A stretch of DNA of 19,979 nt from DASQDN01 sp035630195 (lineage in GTDB: Bacteria; Acidobacteriota; Terriglobia; Bryobacterales; Bryobacteraceae). Shown one piece after another: positions 7,888-14,858 of the stretch; within the stretch, counting starts at the first letter, position 1, and the number at the start of each line of letters is the position of its first letter. The position numbers were made by a program, and so were the translations under genes. Where the stretch lies: assembly GCA_035630195.1 (NCBI GenBank), contig DASQLD010000413.1:1-19979 (forward strand), written 5' to 3'. Below the pieces are notes generated by a model. That model searched no databases. It saw only the letters and a program-made list of their open reading frames with translations, and had not been told where the DNA came from.

Positions 7888-8688
7888 ATGATACGTACCC
7901 GATTGTCTCAGTTGGCTTTGATCGCCGGGTTCGCTCTATGTGCCGAAGCTCAGACACATCAGGGCGAACCATATTTTCTTGTTCGTATTGTGCGCAGTCC
8001 GATCCGTCCGGAGCCCAATGCGACTATCGAACCCTACCGCGCAGCGCGTGCAGCCGTGGATGTCATAGGGATGAACGCCACTACCGGCACATCGCAAACA
8101 TGGCTGATTGAATCGCATCGATCGTTTTCGAGTATCGAAGAGACTGACAAAGCGCTGTCTCAGGCTCCTTTGACGCGCAATTCGCGTGGGGAAATCGATG
8201 AAGAAGTCTTCGCTCCATCGACGCGTCTGATAGGACTGTTCCGCGCTGGATTGGGGTATCGCCCCGAAGAAGCGATTAAGCTGATGCATACTGCGCGCTA
8301 TTTTCAAGTCACTATCTTCCGGATCCGTCCCGGGGCGGACTTTGAGCTCGCGGAACTGGTCCGATTGCGGCGCGCCGCCTTCGACAGCATCAACCTGGAT
8401 CGTCCAGAGATCGGGTATCAGATCATCTCCGGGTCGACATCGGGGATGTATATGTTTCTTGCTCCTTTGCCGTCGATGCGCATGCTGGACAACGGATTTG
8501 CTCGTATGCCCGTATATGCTGAGGGACTGGGGCCGGGCGGAGGAAAAGCGGGACGTCAAATCGCGGCCGACGCGGATGCCACGCGCGAGCATATTTTCTT
8601 TCGAGTGGAGCCGCAGAAAAGTCACGTGTCGGAGGCGTTCGCTGCCGCCGATCCGGAATTCTGGCGACCCGCCATATCGCCTCGTTGA
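7888..8688 (+). CDS. secreted protein of unknown function, possible dimeric alpha/beta-barrel repeats
   Basis: 266 residues from the ATG at 7888. The start is chosen because MIRTRLSQLALIAGFALCA is a clear signal peptide with likely cleavage after AEA; a TTG at 7855 would put charged residues in front of it and lies inside the promoter. Two halves each contain a strand-helix-strand unit resembling the ferredoxin-like fold of ABM/NIPSNAP proteins: YFLVRIVRS and the following helix (about 29-55), and YFQVTIFRIRPGADFELAELV (about 138-158), the second better formed. No catalytic residues are recognised. It is expressed divergently from the CehA-like hydrolase and may act with it outside the cytoplasm, but that is inference from position only. 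Confidence 0.65.
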   Translation: MIRTRLSQLALIAGFALCAEAQTHQGEPYFLVRIVRSPIRPEPNATIEPYRAARAAVDVIGMNATTGTSQTWLIESHRSFSSIEETDKALSQAPLTRNSRGEIDEEVFAPSTRLIGLFRAGLGYRPEEAIKLMHTARYFQVTIFRIRPGADFELAELVRLRRAAFDSINLDRPEIGYQIISGSTSGMYMFLAPLPSMRMLDNGFARMPVYAEGLGPGGGKAGRQIAADADATREHIFFRVEPQKSHVSEAFAAADPEFWRPAISPR

Positions 8689-8714
8689 GCGACATAGCTG
8701 TACGGGGCTACACT
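8685..8714 (+). promoter_or_regulatory. sigma-70-type promoter for the PhzF-family gene
   Basis: TTGAGC (8685-8690), an 18-base spacer and TACACT (8709-8714). The -35 overlaps the stop codon of the preceding gene. Two direct copies of CTGTAC (8698-8703 and 8713-8718), 15 bases apart, bracket the -10 and could be an operator. The predicted leader is only about 7 bases, with no Shine-Dalgarno before the ATG at 8728. Confidence 0.5.
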
Positions 8715-8727
8715 GTACAGATTCGCT

Positions 8728-9507
8728 ATGAAGCTCGTCAGCTATACTCTCGATGCGTTCACAGATCGAGTATTCGGCGGCAATCCTGCCGCGGTCTGTC
8801 CGCTCACCGAATGGCTAGACGATGTGATGATGCAAAGCATCGCGGCGGAGAACAATCTCGCGGAAACAGCGTTCTTCGTTCCGGAAGGCGACGGTTATCA
8901 CATTCGCTGGTTCACGCCGACTTGCGAAGTGGAACTCTGCGGTCACGCGACCCTGGCATCTGCGCACGTCCTTTTCCATCACCTGTCTCCCGGGATGAAG
9001 GAGGTTAGTTTCCGCTCTCTTGGAGGAGTGCTTCGCGTGACGCGGGAAGGCGAACTTCTAAGCCTCGACTTTCCGTGCCGACCTCCAGAGCGTGTCGAGA
9101 CTCCCCCTGCGATTGAGGACGCTCTCAAGGTTGTACCGTCCGAGATGTGGAAGGCGCGCGATTATGTTGCTGTTCTAGGTAGCGAGAGCGAGGTGAGAAA
9201 TCTGTCGCCCGATATGGCGAAGCTCGCCAAAGTGGACATGTACGCGCTTATTGTGACGGCTCCAGGGGAGACGTGCGATTTCGTCTCTCGATTTTTTGCT
9301 CCGGGGAAAGGCATCGACGAAGATCCGGTGACAGGGTCGGCACACTGCGAACTCATTCCTTTTTGGGCGGAGCGTCTTGGCAAACTTAAATTGCACGCTC
9401 GGCAGGTTTCCAAGCGCGGCGGCGAGCTTTTCTGCGAGTTGCGCGGAGATCGAGTGAATATTTCAGGACGGGTGGCACTCTATTCGGAAGGCGCGATCCA
9501 CATCTAG
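8728..9507 (+). CDS. PhzF-family isomerase/epimerase-like protein
   Basis: 259 residues, close to the usual family length. The DAFTDRVFGGNPAAVCP opening (9-25), catalytic-type Glu46 in NNLAETAFF, CGHATLA (71-77) and the second-half signature DEDPVTGSAH mark the PhzF/YddE family, a duplicated diaminopimelate-epimerase-like fold. The archetype isomerises an intermediate of phenazine synthesis, but most family members, including this one with no phenazine genes nearby, have unknown substrates. Cytosolic; no signal peptide. The TAG stop lies in CTAG at 9504-9507, and the same four bases hold the stop of the convergent DinB gene. Confidence 0.9.
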   Translation: MKLVSYTLDAFTDRVFGGNPAAVCPLTEWLDDVMMQSIAAENNLAETAFFVPEGDGYHIRWFTPTCEVELCGHATLASAHVLFHHLSPGMKEVSFRSLGGVLRVTREGELLSLDFPCRPPERVETPPAIEDALKVVPSEMWKARDYVAVLGSESEVRNLSPDMAKLAKVDMYALIVTAPGETCDFVSRFFAPGKGIDEDPVTGSAHCELIPFWAERLGKLKLHARQVSKRGGELFCELRGDRVNISGRVALYSEGAIHI

Positions 9508-10010
9508 AGAGTGTTCTGACGGCTCAGATAGAACACATGGAGATCTGTGGCGACGGCGGGATAGCCGAGTTGTCGAAGCATTGTGGTGACCTGCCCGCGA
9601 TGATAAGTTGCGTGATTCACCACATGTAGGACCACCTGCCATACAGGCAGCGCGTGAGACTGCCCCGCCAGATTCCTGTACGGCAGGATTGTCTGAAGAT
9701 CCTTGACGCCGTAGAGCCAATCTCGATAGCCATCTGCCGTGAGAGGCCACGCTTCCGCGAGGCCGTCCAAAGTCCAAATCTCGGAAGGATCACTCAGGGT
9801 AAAACGGGGAGATCCACGCAGGCGCGACAACCAGATCCGATCTGCCTGGAATATATGCGCCAGCGTGCCGAGCACACCTTGATAGGAGTCGCCAAGATCG
9901 CGGGTTAGCTCCTCATGTGTAAGCGAGCGCGCCGCTTGTAGGGTGCGCTCGCTAGCCCAGCGTGAGTAGTCGAGTTGCAGGGCAAGGAACTCTTTATCAA
10001 TCTTCGTCAT
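9504..10010 (-). CDS. DinB/YfiT-like family protein
   Basis: 168 residues, a typical four-helix-bundle DinB-family protein. The metal-binding triad is His52 (LAHIFQAD), His133 and His137 (NHATYHRGQ). Members are often thiol-dependent S-transferases or DNA-damage-induced proteins of unknown function, and no substrate can be given here. The start overlaps the last 14 bases of acetyl-CoA synthetase on the same strand, so it is probably translated from the same message. It is convergent with the PhzF gene, sharing the CTAG that holds both stops. Confidence 0.9.
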   Translation of the reverse strand: MTKIDKEFLALQLDYSRWASERTLQAARSLTHEELTRDLGDSYQGVLGTLAHIFQADRIWLSRLRGSPRFTLSDPSEIWTLDGLAEAWPLTADGYRDWLYGVKDLQTILPYRNLAGQSHALPVWQVVLHVVNHATYHRGQVTTMLRQLGYPAVATDLHVFYLSRQNTL

Positions 10011-11931
10011 GCTGCGACGCTAGGTTGGTCACGACATTCATGTCTTCTAGCGTCGTGACATCTCCCGTGACCGTATGGGATGTCACGATCTCGCGCAACA
10101 GCCGTCGCATGATTTTCCCGCTGCGTGTCTTGGGGAGTGACTCCGTGAAGCGAATTTCCTCAGGCCGCGCAAAGGCGCCAATCTCCCGTGCTACCCATTG
10201 ACGCAATTCCTTGCCCAGGACATCGTGATCGTAATCGCCGCGTTTCAGAGTAACGAAACAGCAGACGGCCTGTCCCGTGATCTCGTGTGGTTTGCCGACT
10301 ACGGCCGCCTCAGCGACCGCAGGATGCCTCACGAGAGCCGACTCGACTTCCATCGTGCTCAACCGGTGGCCGCTGACGTTCATTACATCGTCAACGCGTC
10401 CGAGTATCCAGTAATAGCCATCCGAATCGCGGCGCGCCGCGTCACCTGTGAAATACGCACCTGGCAATCGAGTCCAATACTGTTCTTTAAATCGCTCCGG
10501 ATCGCCCCAGATGGTTCTAACCATGCTCGGCCAGGGACGCTTGATGATGAGAAAGCCCTCACGATCGTCGCCGAGGGGATTGCCGGCGAGGTCGACGATA
10601 TCCAAACTCACACCCGGCATTGGCAGCGTTCCCGAACCAGGCTTGCACGGGACCGCGCCAGGCATTGGAGCGATCATGATCGCTCCTGTCTCTGTTTGCC
10701 ACCATGTATCGACAATCGGGGATTTGTTTTTTCCGATGACGCGGTTGTACCACTCCCAAGCGGCGGGATTGATTGGCTCGCCGACCGATCCCAGTAATCG
10801 CAGGCTCGACAGATCTTTGGAATTCGGCCATTGCTCGCCTTGTCGAATCAACGCCCGGATTGCGGTCGGAGATGTGTAGAAGGTGCTGACGCGATATCTC
10901 TCAACGATGTCCCACCAGCGATCGAACTGTGGGAAATCAGGAGCCCCTTCGTAGATAACAGTCATGGCGCCGGCCGAGAGCGGACCGTAGACCACATAGC
11001 TGTGTCCCGTGACCCAGCCCACATCAGCGGTGCACCAGTAAACGTCCTGCTCCTGCAGATCGAAGACCCATTTCATCGTCATCGTCGTTTGGAGCAAATA
11101 GCCACCCGTTGTATGGAGAATGCCCTTCGGCCTGCCCGTAGTTCCGGATGTGTAAAGTACGAACAAGGGATGCTCGGAATCGAGTTGTTCCGCCGGACAC
11201 TCGTTCGAAATACCTTCGTGAAGCTTGTGCCACCAGTGATCGCGGCCCGAAGTCATAGGTACATCCGATCCGGTGCGCTGATAAACAATGACGTCCTTCA
11301 CGTCCGGACAACTCTGGAGCGCTTCATCTACGGTTAGCTTGAGACGGACTTCCTTGCCGCGTCGCCAACCGCCATCGGCAGTGATCACGACACGAGCGTC
11401 CAGGTCCTGAATCCGAGCCTTCAGCGCCTCAGCAGAGAATCCGCCAAATACGACAGAGTGGGTCACACCGATCCGCGCGCAGGCAAGCATTGCGATGGCT
11501 GCCTCGGGAATCATGGGCATGTAAATGATGGAGCGATCGCCGGCCTTGAGGCCACGGGCTTTCAGGACATTTGCAAATTGACTGACAAGGACATGCAGTT
11601 CTTCGTACGTAATGGTTCGACGGTCGCCCGGCTCGCCTTCGAACAGAATGGCTGGTTTCTTTGCCCGCGACCCTTTCACGTGCCTGTCAAGGCAGTTATA
11701 CGATACGTTCGTCGTCGCGCCGGTGAACCATTTCGCGAAGGGCGGATTCGACCAATCGAGAACGGAATCCCATTTCTGAAACCAATCTAATTCCTGCGCT
11801 GCAAGTTCACCCCAGAAGGCTTCGGGATCTTTCTGGGCGCGATCATAAAGGGCTCGATACCCTTCCATACCCTGTACGTGGGCGTTACGAACGAACTCCT
11901 GGCTCGGTGCATACGAGGCGCTTTGACTCAT
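9997..11931 (-). CDS. acs: acetyl-CoA synthetase (AMP-forming)
   Basis: 644 residues, full length for Acs. It converts acetate, ATP and CoA to acetyl-CoA, AMP and pyrophosphate in the cytosol. The ACAS N-terminal segment (about 20-80) is present, the adenylate-forming P-loop is TSGTTGRPKG at 261-270, and the C-terminal KTRSGKIMRR holds Lys606, the position regulated by acetylation in characterised Acs enzymes. The gene is 22 bases downstream of a four-helix membrane protein and overlaps the DinB gene by 14 bases. No Shine-Dalgarno precedes the ATG; a TACAAT lies 7 bases upstream of it, so it may also be transcribed separately as a leaderless message. Confidence 0.97.
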   Translation of the reverse strand: MSQSASYAPSQEFVRNAHVQGMEGYRALYDRAQKDPEAFWGELAAQELDWFQKWDSVLDWSNPPFAKWFTGATTNVSYNCLDRHVKGSRAKKPAILFEGEPGDRRTITYEELHVLVSQFANVLKARGLKAGDRSIIYMPMIPEAAIAMLACARIGVTHSVVFGGFSAEALKARIQDLDARVVITADGGWRRGKEVRLKLTVDEALQSCPDVKDVIVYQRTGSDVPMTSGRDHWWHKLHEGISNECPAEQLDSEHPLFVLYTSGTTGRPKGILHTTGGYLLQTTMTMKWVFDLQEQDVYWCTADVGWVTGHSYVVYGPLSAGAMTVIYEGAPDFPQFDRWWDIVERYRVSTFYTSPTAIRALIRQGEQWPNSKDLSSLRLLGSVGEPINPAAWEWYNRVIGKNKSPIVDTWWQTETGAIMIAPMPGAVPCKPGSGTLPMPGVSLDIVDLAGNPLGDDREGFLIIKRPWPSMVRTIWGDPERFKEQYWTRLPGAYFTGDAARRDSDGYYWILGRVDDVMNVSGHRLSTMEVESALVRHPAVAEAAVVGKPHEITGQAVCCFVTLKRGDYDHDVLGKELRQWVAREIGAFARPEEIRFTESLPKTRSGKIMRRLLREIVTSHTVTGDVTTLEDMNVVTNLASQHDED

Positions 11932-11938
11932 CGGGTGA

Positions 11939-11944
11939 ATTGTA
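11939..11944 (-). promoter_or_regulatory. -10-like element just before acs
   Basis: TACAAT on the minus strand ends 7 bases before the acs ATG at 11931, the spacing seen for leaderless transcripts in other bacteria. No -35 match is seen 17 bases upstream, so this is tentative. Confidence 0.3.
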
Positions 11945-11953
11945 ACGCGAGTC

Positions 11954-12325
11954 TCATGCGCGAGCGCGTATTCGACCTCCTAGAATCGCCGCGGGCAGCA
12001 CAGTCAGTAAGTTCGCGTAGTGATACCAGGGAGGGGCACTGTAGTAATTGACATACGTTCCAACTGCGGTTGCTATCAGCAGAACCAAGCCGAACACCAT
12101 CGCGTGCCGCCGCTTGGCAGAGGGAGTAAATCTGGCAACCAGATATCCGCCAAGGCACGATAACGCGATCGTGTACAGCAACATGACGCCGAGTATACGA
12201 GCATCATGGGACACTCCCTGATCGTCGAAGGACGCCGGAAATAACCGCATCAGCAGAAAATCGCCGCCCAAGGCAAGTATCGATGTAAGCGCGAATGTGG
12301 CAAGAATGATACCTAGGCTTTTCAT
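11954..12325 (-). CDS. small four-helix inner-membrane protein, unknown function
   Basis: 123 residues with four predicted membrane helices (about 5-27, 44-65, 74-92 and 104-117) and positive charges in the loop KRRH (71-74) and at the end (GGRIRARA). I do not recognise a family. It is encoded 22 bases upstream of acs on the same strand, the position held by small membrane genes in some acetate operons, but it does not resemble YjcH or the acetate permease ActP, so a transport role is only a guess. The ATG has no Shine-Dalgarno; TATAAG lies 5 bases before it. Confidence 0.7.
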   Translation of the reverse strand: MKSLGIILATFALTSILALGGDFLLMRLFPASFDDQGVSHDARILGVMLLYTIALSCLGGYLVARFTPSAKRRHAMVFGLVLLIATAVGTYVNYYSAPPWYHYANLLTVLPAAILGGRIRARA

Positions 12326-12330
12326 TGGTT

Positions 12331-12336
12331 CTTATA
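12331..12336 (-). promoter_or_regulatory. -10-like element before the four-helix membrane protein
   Basis: TATAAG on the minus strand, ending 5 bases before the ATG at 12325. No convincing -35. It belongs with the acs and rnk upstream elements as a possible leaderless start. Confidence 0.25.
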
Positions 12337-12365
12337 TGCCAGTATCAACTCGAGCACGGCGGCAC

Positions 12366-12393
12366 GGGAGCAGCCTCGCCGGGCGGCTGCCCC
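12366..12393. repeat. GC-rich inverted repeat (hairpin) downstream of rnk
   Basis: GGG-A-GCAGCC at 12366-12375 pairs with GGCTGCCCC at 12385-12393 around a 9-base loop, with one bulged A. It lies in the 88-base gap between rnk and the next gene on the same strand. There is no T-run on either side, so it is not a standard intrinsic terminator, but it could stop or stabilise the rnk message. Confidence 0.4.
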
Positions 12394-12413
12394 GCGCGTC
12401 TAACCTACTTTCC

Positions 12414-12818
12414 TTAAGCAGTGAGGAGCGCAGATGGCTGCGTGATCTTAAGGATCTGCAATCTTCGGATCCCTTTGGGCACGGGCCATCTGATAATAGA
12501 ACCGGTCCGATAGCCGAGCAAAGCCGTTCCAATTGGCGCCAGCACAGAAATACAGTCGGCGCCGCTGACGCGTTCTCCCGGGAAAACCAACCTATATTCT
12601 TTGATTTCGTTGGTATCAAGATCCTTCAGACGAACGTCGGAGTGCATTGTGACAACGTTCGATGGGGCCGCATCCGGCGACAGAACCTCCGCACGATCCA
12701 GTTCTCCTTCGAGACGCGCAATGTTGTTGCGCTCCTCTTGAGTCGCAGGTGTACGGCCCTCGAGAATATGCTGCAGCCTCTCGAGATCTGTCTTCGTGAT
12801 GTAGATGCGATCTTTCAT
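12414..12818 (-). CDS. rnk: Rnk-like regulator (GreA/GreB C-terminal domain)
   Basis: 134 residues from the ATG at 12818. The reading frame extends upstream, but the 61 extra residues look non-coding and the family starts here (MKDRIYITKTDLERL). A short N-terminal helical region with ELDRAEVLSP is followed by the GreA/GreB-like C-terminal domain: NVVTMHSDVRLKDL, RLVFPGE, and the conserved SVLAPIGTALLGYRTG. Rnk in E. coli binds RNA polymerase and affects nucleoside diphosphate kinase levels; it lacks the long coiled coil of GreA. A sequence with sigma-54 promoter spacing lies directly upstream on the same strand (12831-12846), and the gene is divergent from a small membrane protein that has a similar promoter. 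Confidence 0.88.
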   Translation of the reverse strand: MKDRIYITKTDLERLQHILEGRTPATQEERNNIARLEGELDRAEVLSPDAAPSNVVTMHSDVRLKDLDTNEIKEYRLVFPGERVSGADCISVLAPIGTALLGYRTGSIIRWPVPKGIRRLQILKITQPSALLTA

Positions 12819-12830
12819 TTGTTTTAAACG

Positions 12831-12846
12831 AGCAATTCGAATACCA
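12831..12846 (-). promoter_or_regulatory. candidate sigma-54 promoter for rnk
   Basis: On the minus strand TGGTATTCGAATTGCT: GG and GC are separated by exactly 10 bases, and the -12 half TTGCT is complete; the -24 half has TGG but T in place of C. Transcription would begin near 12820, two bases before the rnk ATG. A similar sequence in the correct orientation precedes two other genes around the sigma-54 activator operon. Confidence 0.45.
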
Positions 12847-12920
12847 GATAAGGGGCGGGGAAATGGAAAGTCTTTGCATCTTAGTACTGCCTCTTTTGAT
12901 CCACCCCCAATCCGATGCGT

Positions 12921-12935
12921 GGCCGTTTTCAGCCA
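12921..12935 (-). promoter_or_regulatory. candidate upstream activator site (rnk side)
   Basis: The minus-strand sequence TGGCTGAAAACGGCC resembles TGCCCGAAAACAGGC upstream of the stress protein gene (11 of 15 identical; the others are C/T, A/G or G/C swaps). Its centre is 96 bases upstream of the -12 C of the rnk promoter, a usual distance for a NtrC-type enhancer site. Confidence 0.35.
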
Positions 12936-12981
12936 TTCGTGGCGAGAAAGCTCGTATTTTGACTGTCTACTGAAAATGGCC
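12921..12981. repeat. 12-bp inverted repeat between rnk and the membrane protein gene
   Basis: GGCCGTTTTCAG at 12921-12932 is repeated inverted as CTGAAAATGGCC at 12970-12981, with one mismatch. The right arm overlaps the -24 region of the candidate sigma-54 promoter at 12977. The left arm also lies in a tighter dyad, TGGC-N8-GCCA at 12920-12935. The location fits activator-binding sites in a shared divergent control region. Confidence 0.55.
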
Positions 12982-12992
12982 TGAACTTTGCA
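12977..12992 (+). promoter_or_regulatory. candidate sigma-54 promoter for the membrane protein gene
   Basis: TGGCCTGAACTTTGCA matches the sigma-54 consensus TGGCACG-N4-TTGCW at 10 of 12 fixed positions with the exact spacing. Transcription would start near 13003, one base before the ATG at 13004. That would exclude the GGAG at 12994-12997 from the message, a conflict discussed in the findings. Confidence 0.5.
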
Positions 12993-13003
12993 TGGAGCCA
13001 AGC

Positions 13004-13546
13004 ATGAATCTTCGTACGCGGTTGGCCCTGCTCGCGATCGGATCAGTATGCGCGGCCTTTATTGCGTCAGAGTGGCTAAGTTACCCGCGCGAAACCTGGA
13101 TACGATGGATCGCTTCCTTCGGCATCTGGACCGGTGTTGCGCTAGTATTCGCTGGAGCCGTCGACAGGGCTGTCACGCTGCCGTTACAACGCCTGCAGCT
13201 ATTCGCACTGCGGCTTGGGAAAGAACCAAATCCTCCGAAGCCACAATTTCGTGACACGGAGTGGTCTGAGCTTGCGGACGCAGTGGCATCTGTATCACAC
13301 GGCAAGACCGATCGTCCCGATTCTTCCGCAGTTGCGATGCGCAATGTGCGTCTTGCAAGGGAGTATGTCGAAGGCATAACGCTGCTTCTCGATGTGTCCA
13401 GACAGCACAACACTCCGCTCCCGACAGCGGCCACCAAGAACCTTGTCCATATGTCGAGTCTTCTCAAGGAAGCCGAAACCGCGCTCTGCGGACGGCTCAC
13501 CGAATGCCGTGCTTCTCCATCCGATAGATCAAGGCCTTTCGGCTGA
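13004..13546 (+). CDS. small membrane protein with HAMP-like juxtamembrane region
   Basis: 180 residues from the ATG at 13004, which has GGAG at 12994-12997 with a 6-base gap; the ATG at 12992 lies inside the promoter candidate. There are two membrane helices (about 5-26 and 34-56), separated by a short loop with SYPRETW. After the second comes TLPLQRLQLFALRLG, reminiscent of the start of a HAMP linker, and then a soluble helical tail with no kinase or methyl-accepting domain. It could be a membrane accessory or sensor part for the neighbouring two-component system. Its last 50 bases overlap the 3' end of the response regulator gene on the opposite strand, so its final 16 or so residues are encoded antisense to that regulator's DNA-binding domain. 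Confidence 0.65.
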   Translation: MNLRTRLALLAIGSVCAAFIASEWLSYPRETWIRWIASFGIWTGVALVFAGAVDRAVTLPLQRLQLFALRLGKEPNPPKPQFRDTEWSELADAVASVSHGKTDRPDSSAVAMRNVRLAREYVEGITLLLDVSRQHNTPLPTAATKNLVHMSSLLKEAETALCGRLTECRASPSDRSRPFG

Positions 13547-14858
13547 TGTCGAGATACCGTGCGGCTTGCGTCTGATTGCCGGAGAATTTTTCTAGGGCGC
13601 GAACGATCAGATCGCGTTCTATTCCTTCGAGACTGATACCACCGGGGTTCAACTCGAGGCTTACTGCATCGGGCGCGGTCGCTTGCTTTCGCAAAGCTTC
13701 GGGAAGGTCCGCAACGGTGATTTCGTTGCCTCGACTTAGAACCGTGATTCGCTCGATGATATTCTGCAGCTCCCGAATGTTGCCGGGCCATGAGTAGCGC
13801 TGGAAATAAGGTATGAGCGCGGGAGGTAGCACCAGATCCGGACGGCCAACTTTCTGGCGCGCCTTCAAAAAGAAATGCTGCACCAATTCCGGTATGTCCG
13901 CAGAGCGCTCCCGCAGCGGTGGCAGAGTCAACGGAATGACGGAGAGCCGGTAGTACAGATCTTCCCGGAAAGTACCGTCCTCAATCATCGCCTGCAAATT
14001 TCTGTGCGTTGCGGCAATGATTCGTACATCCACTTTTAGAGGCGCCGTCGTCCCGATCTTCTCGATCTCGCCTTCCTGAATCATGCGCAGCATCTTCACC
14101 TGAAGTTCCATCGACATCTCACCGATTTCATCCAGGAACAATGTTCCACCATCGGCAGCTTCGACTTTGCCCTGCTTGTGCGACAGCGCTCCGGTGAACG
14201 AGCCCCGCATATGGCCGAAGAGCTCTGATTCGAGAAGATCCCTAGGAATTGCGCCGCAATTGATCGTGATGAATGCTTTCGCTGCCCTACGGCTGTTGAA
14301 GTGAACGGCTCGAGCAAGCAACTCCTTTCCGGTGCCCGTCTCCCCGTGGATGAGAACGGTCGAGTCTGTCTGCGCCGCTCGGGATGCCATATCGAGCACG
14401 AACATCAACGGATCGGATCGACCGATGATTTGTTCGAATCCGTATTTCTGGTCGATATTGGAGCGCAGCACGCGGACTTCCTCGACCAGTTCCTGATGGT
14501 CCAAAGCGCGGTTGATCAAAATGACCAGCTCGTCGATGTCGATCGGCTTTGTAATGTAGTCGACGGCGCCATTCTTCATCGCTTCGACTGCGCCTTCAAT
14601 GCTTCCGAACGCTGTGATCATAATGACCGCTGTTTCCGGATAGTCATTGCGAATGCGCCGCAGAAGATCCATGCCGGACATTCCCGGCATCTTCAAGTCG
14701 GTGATGACGACCTGGAAGGGCGCGGTGGCCAGCAGGTTCAGAGCTTCTGGTCCATCCGCAACAGTAGAAACGCTGAAACCAAGATCCTCCAGTTCGAGCT
14801 GCGTAACTCGTCGAAGGCTTTCCTCATCATCGACCAGAAGTATCTGCTTCGGTTTCAT
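13497..14858 (-). CDS. NtrC-family sigma-54-dependent response regulator
   Basis: 453 residues in the classic three-domain order. The receiver (1-120) has acidic residues DDE at 10-12, phosphorylation site Asp54 (ITDLKMPG) and Lys104. The AAA+ domain has Walker A GETGTGKE at 172-179, the sigma-54 contact loop GSFTGA at 219-224 (Ser in place of the commoner Ala of GAFTGA) and Walker B FLDEIGE at 241-247. The C-terminal Fis-type helix-turn-helix (about 415-453) reads NQTQAARYLDISRKALIYRM. Phosphorylated, it should activate sigma-54 RNA polymerase from enhancer sites. It overlaps its cognate kinase gene by 32 bases, so the pair is co-translated. Three candidate sigma-54 promoters flank the operon and are its likely local targets. 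Confidence 0.95.
   Translation of the reverse strand: MKPKQILLVDDEESLRRVTQLELEDLGFSVSTVADGPEALNLLATAPFQVVITDLKMPGMSGMDLLRRIRNDYPETAVIMITAFGSIEGAVEAMKNGAVDYITKPIDIDELVILINRALDHQELVEEVRVLRSNIDQKYGFEQIIGRSDPLMFVLDMASRAAQTDSTVLIHGETGTGKELLARAVHFNSRRAAKAFITINCGAIPRDLLESELFGHMRGSFTGALSHKQGKVEAADGGTLFLDEIGEMSMELQVKMLRMIQEGEIEKIGTTAPLKVDVRIIAATHRNLQAMIEDGTFREDLYYRLSVIPLTLPPLRERSADIPELVQHFFLKARQKVGRPDLVLPPALIPYFQRYSWPGNIRELQNIIERITVLSRGNEITVADLPEALRKQATAPDAVSLELNPGGISLEGIERDLIVRALEKFSGNQTQAARYLDISRKALIYRMEKHGIR

Noticed and set aside
8728..9507. Phenazine biosynthesis locus
   Set aside because: Only a PhzF-family protein is present; no other phz genes are near and the family is broad.
12366..12393. 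Intrinsic terminator after rnk
   Set aside because: The stem is good but there is no T-run on either side, so only an inverted repeat is recorded.
12920..12981. Riboswitch or structured leader for the membrane protein
   Set aside because: The likely promoters lie downstream of or point away from the structure, so it would not be in either message; kept as a DNA-level repeat.
12819..13001. N-terminal extension of rnk by 61 codons
   Set aside because: The extra residues do not resemble Rnk, contain no domain, and cover the promoter region; the family start is at 12818.
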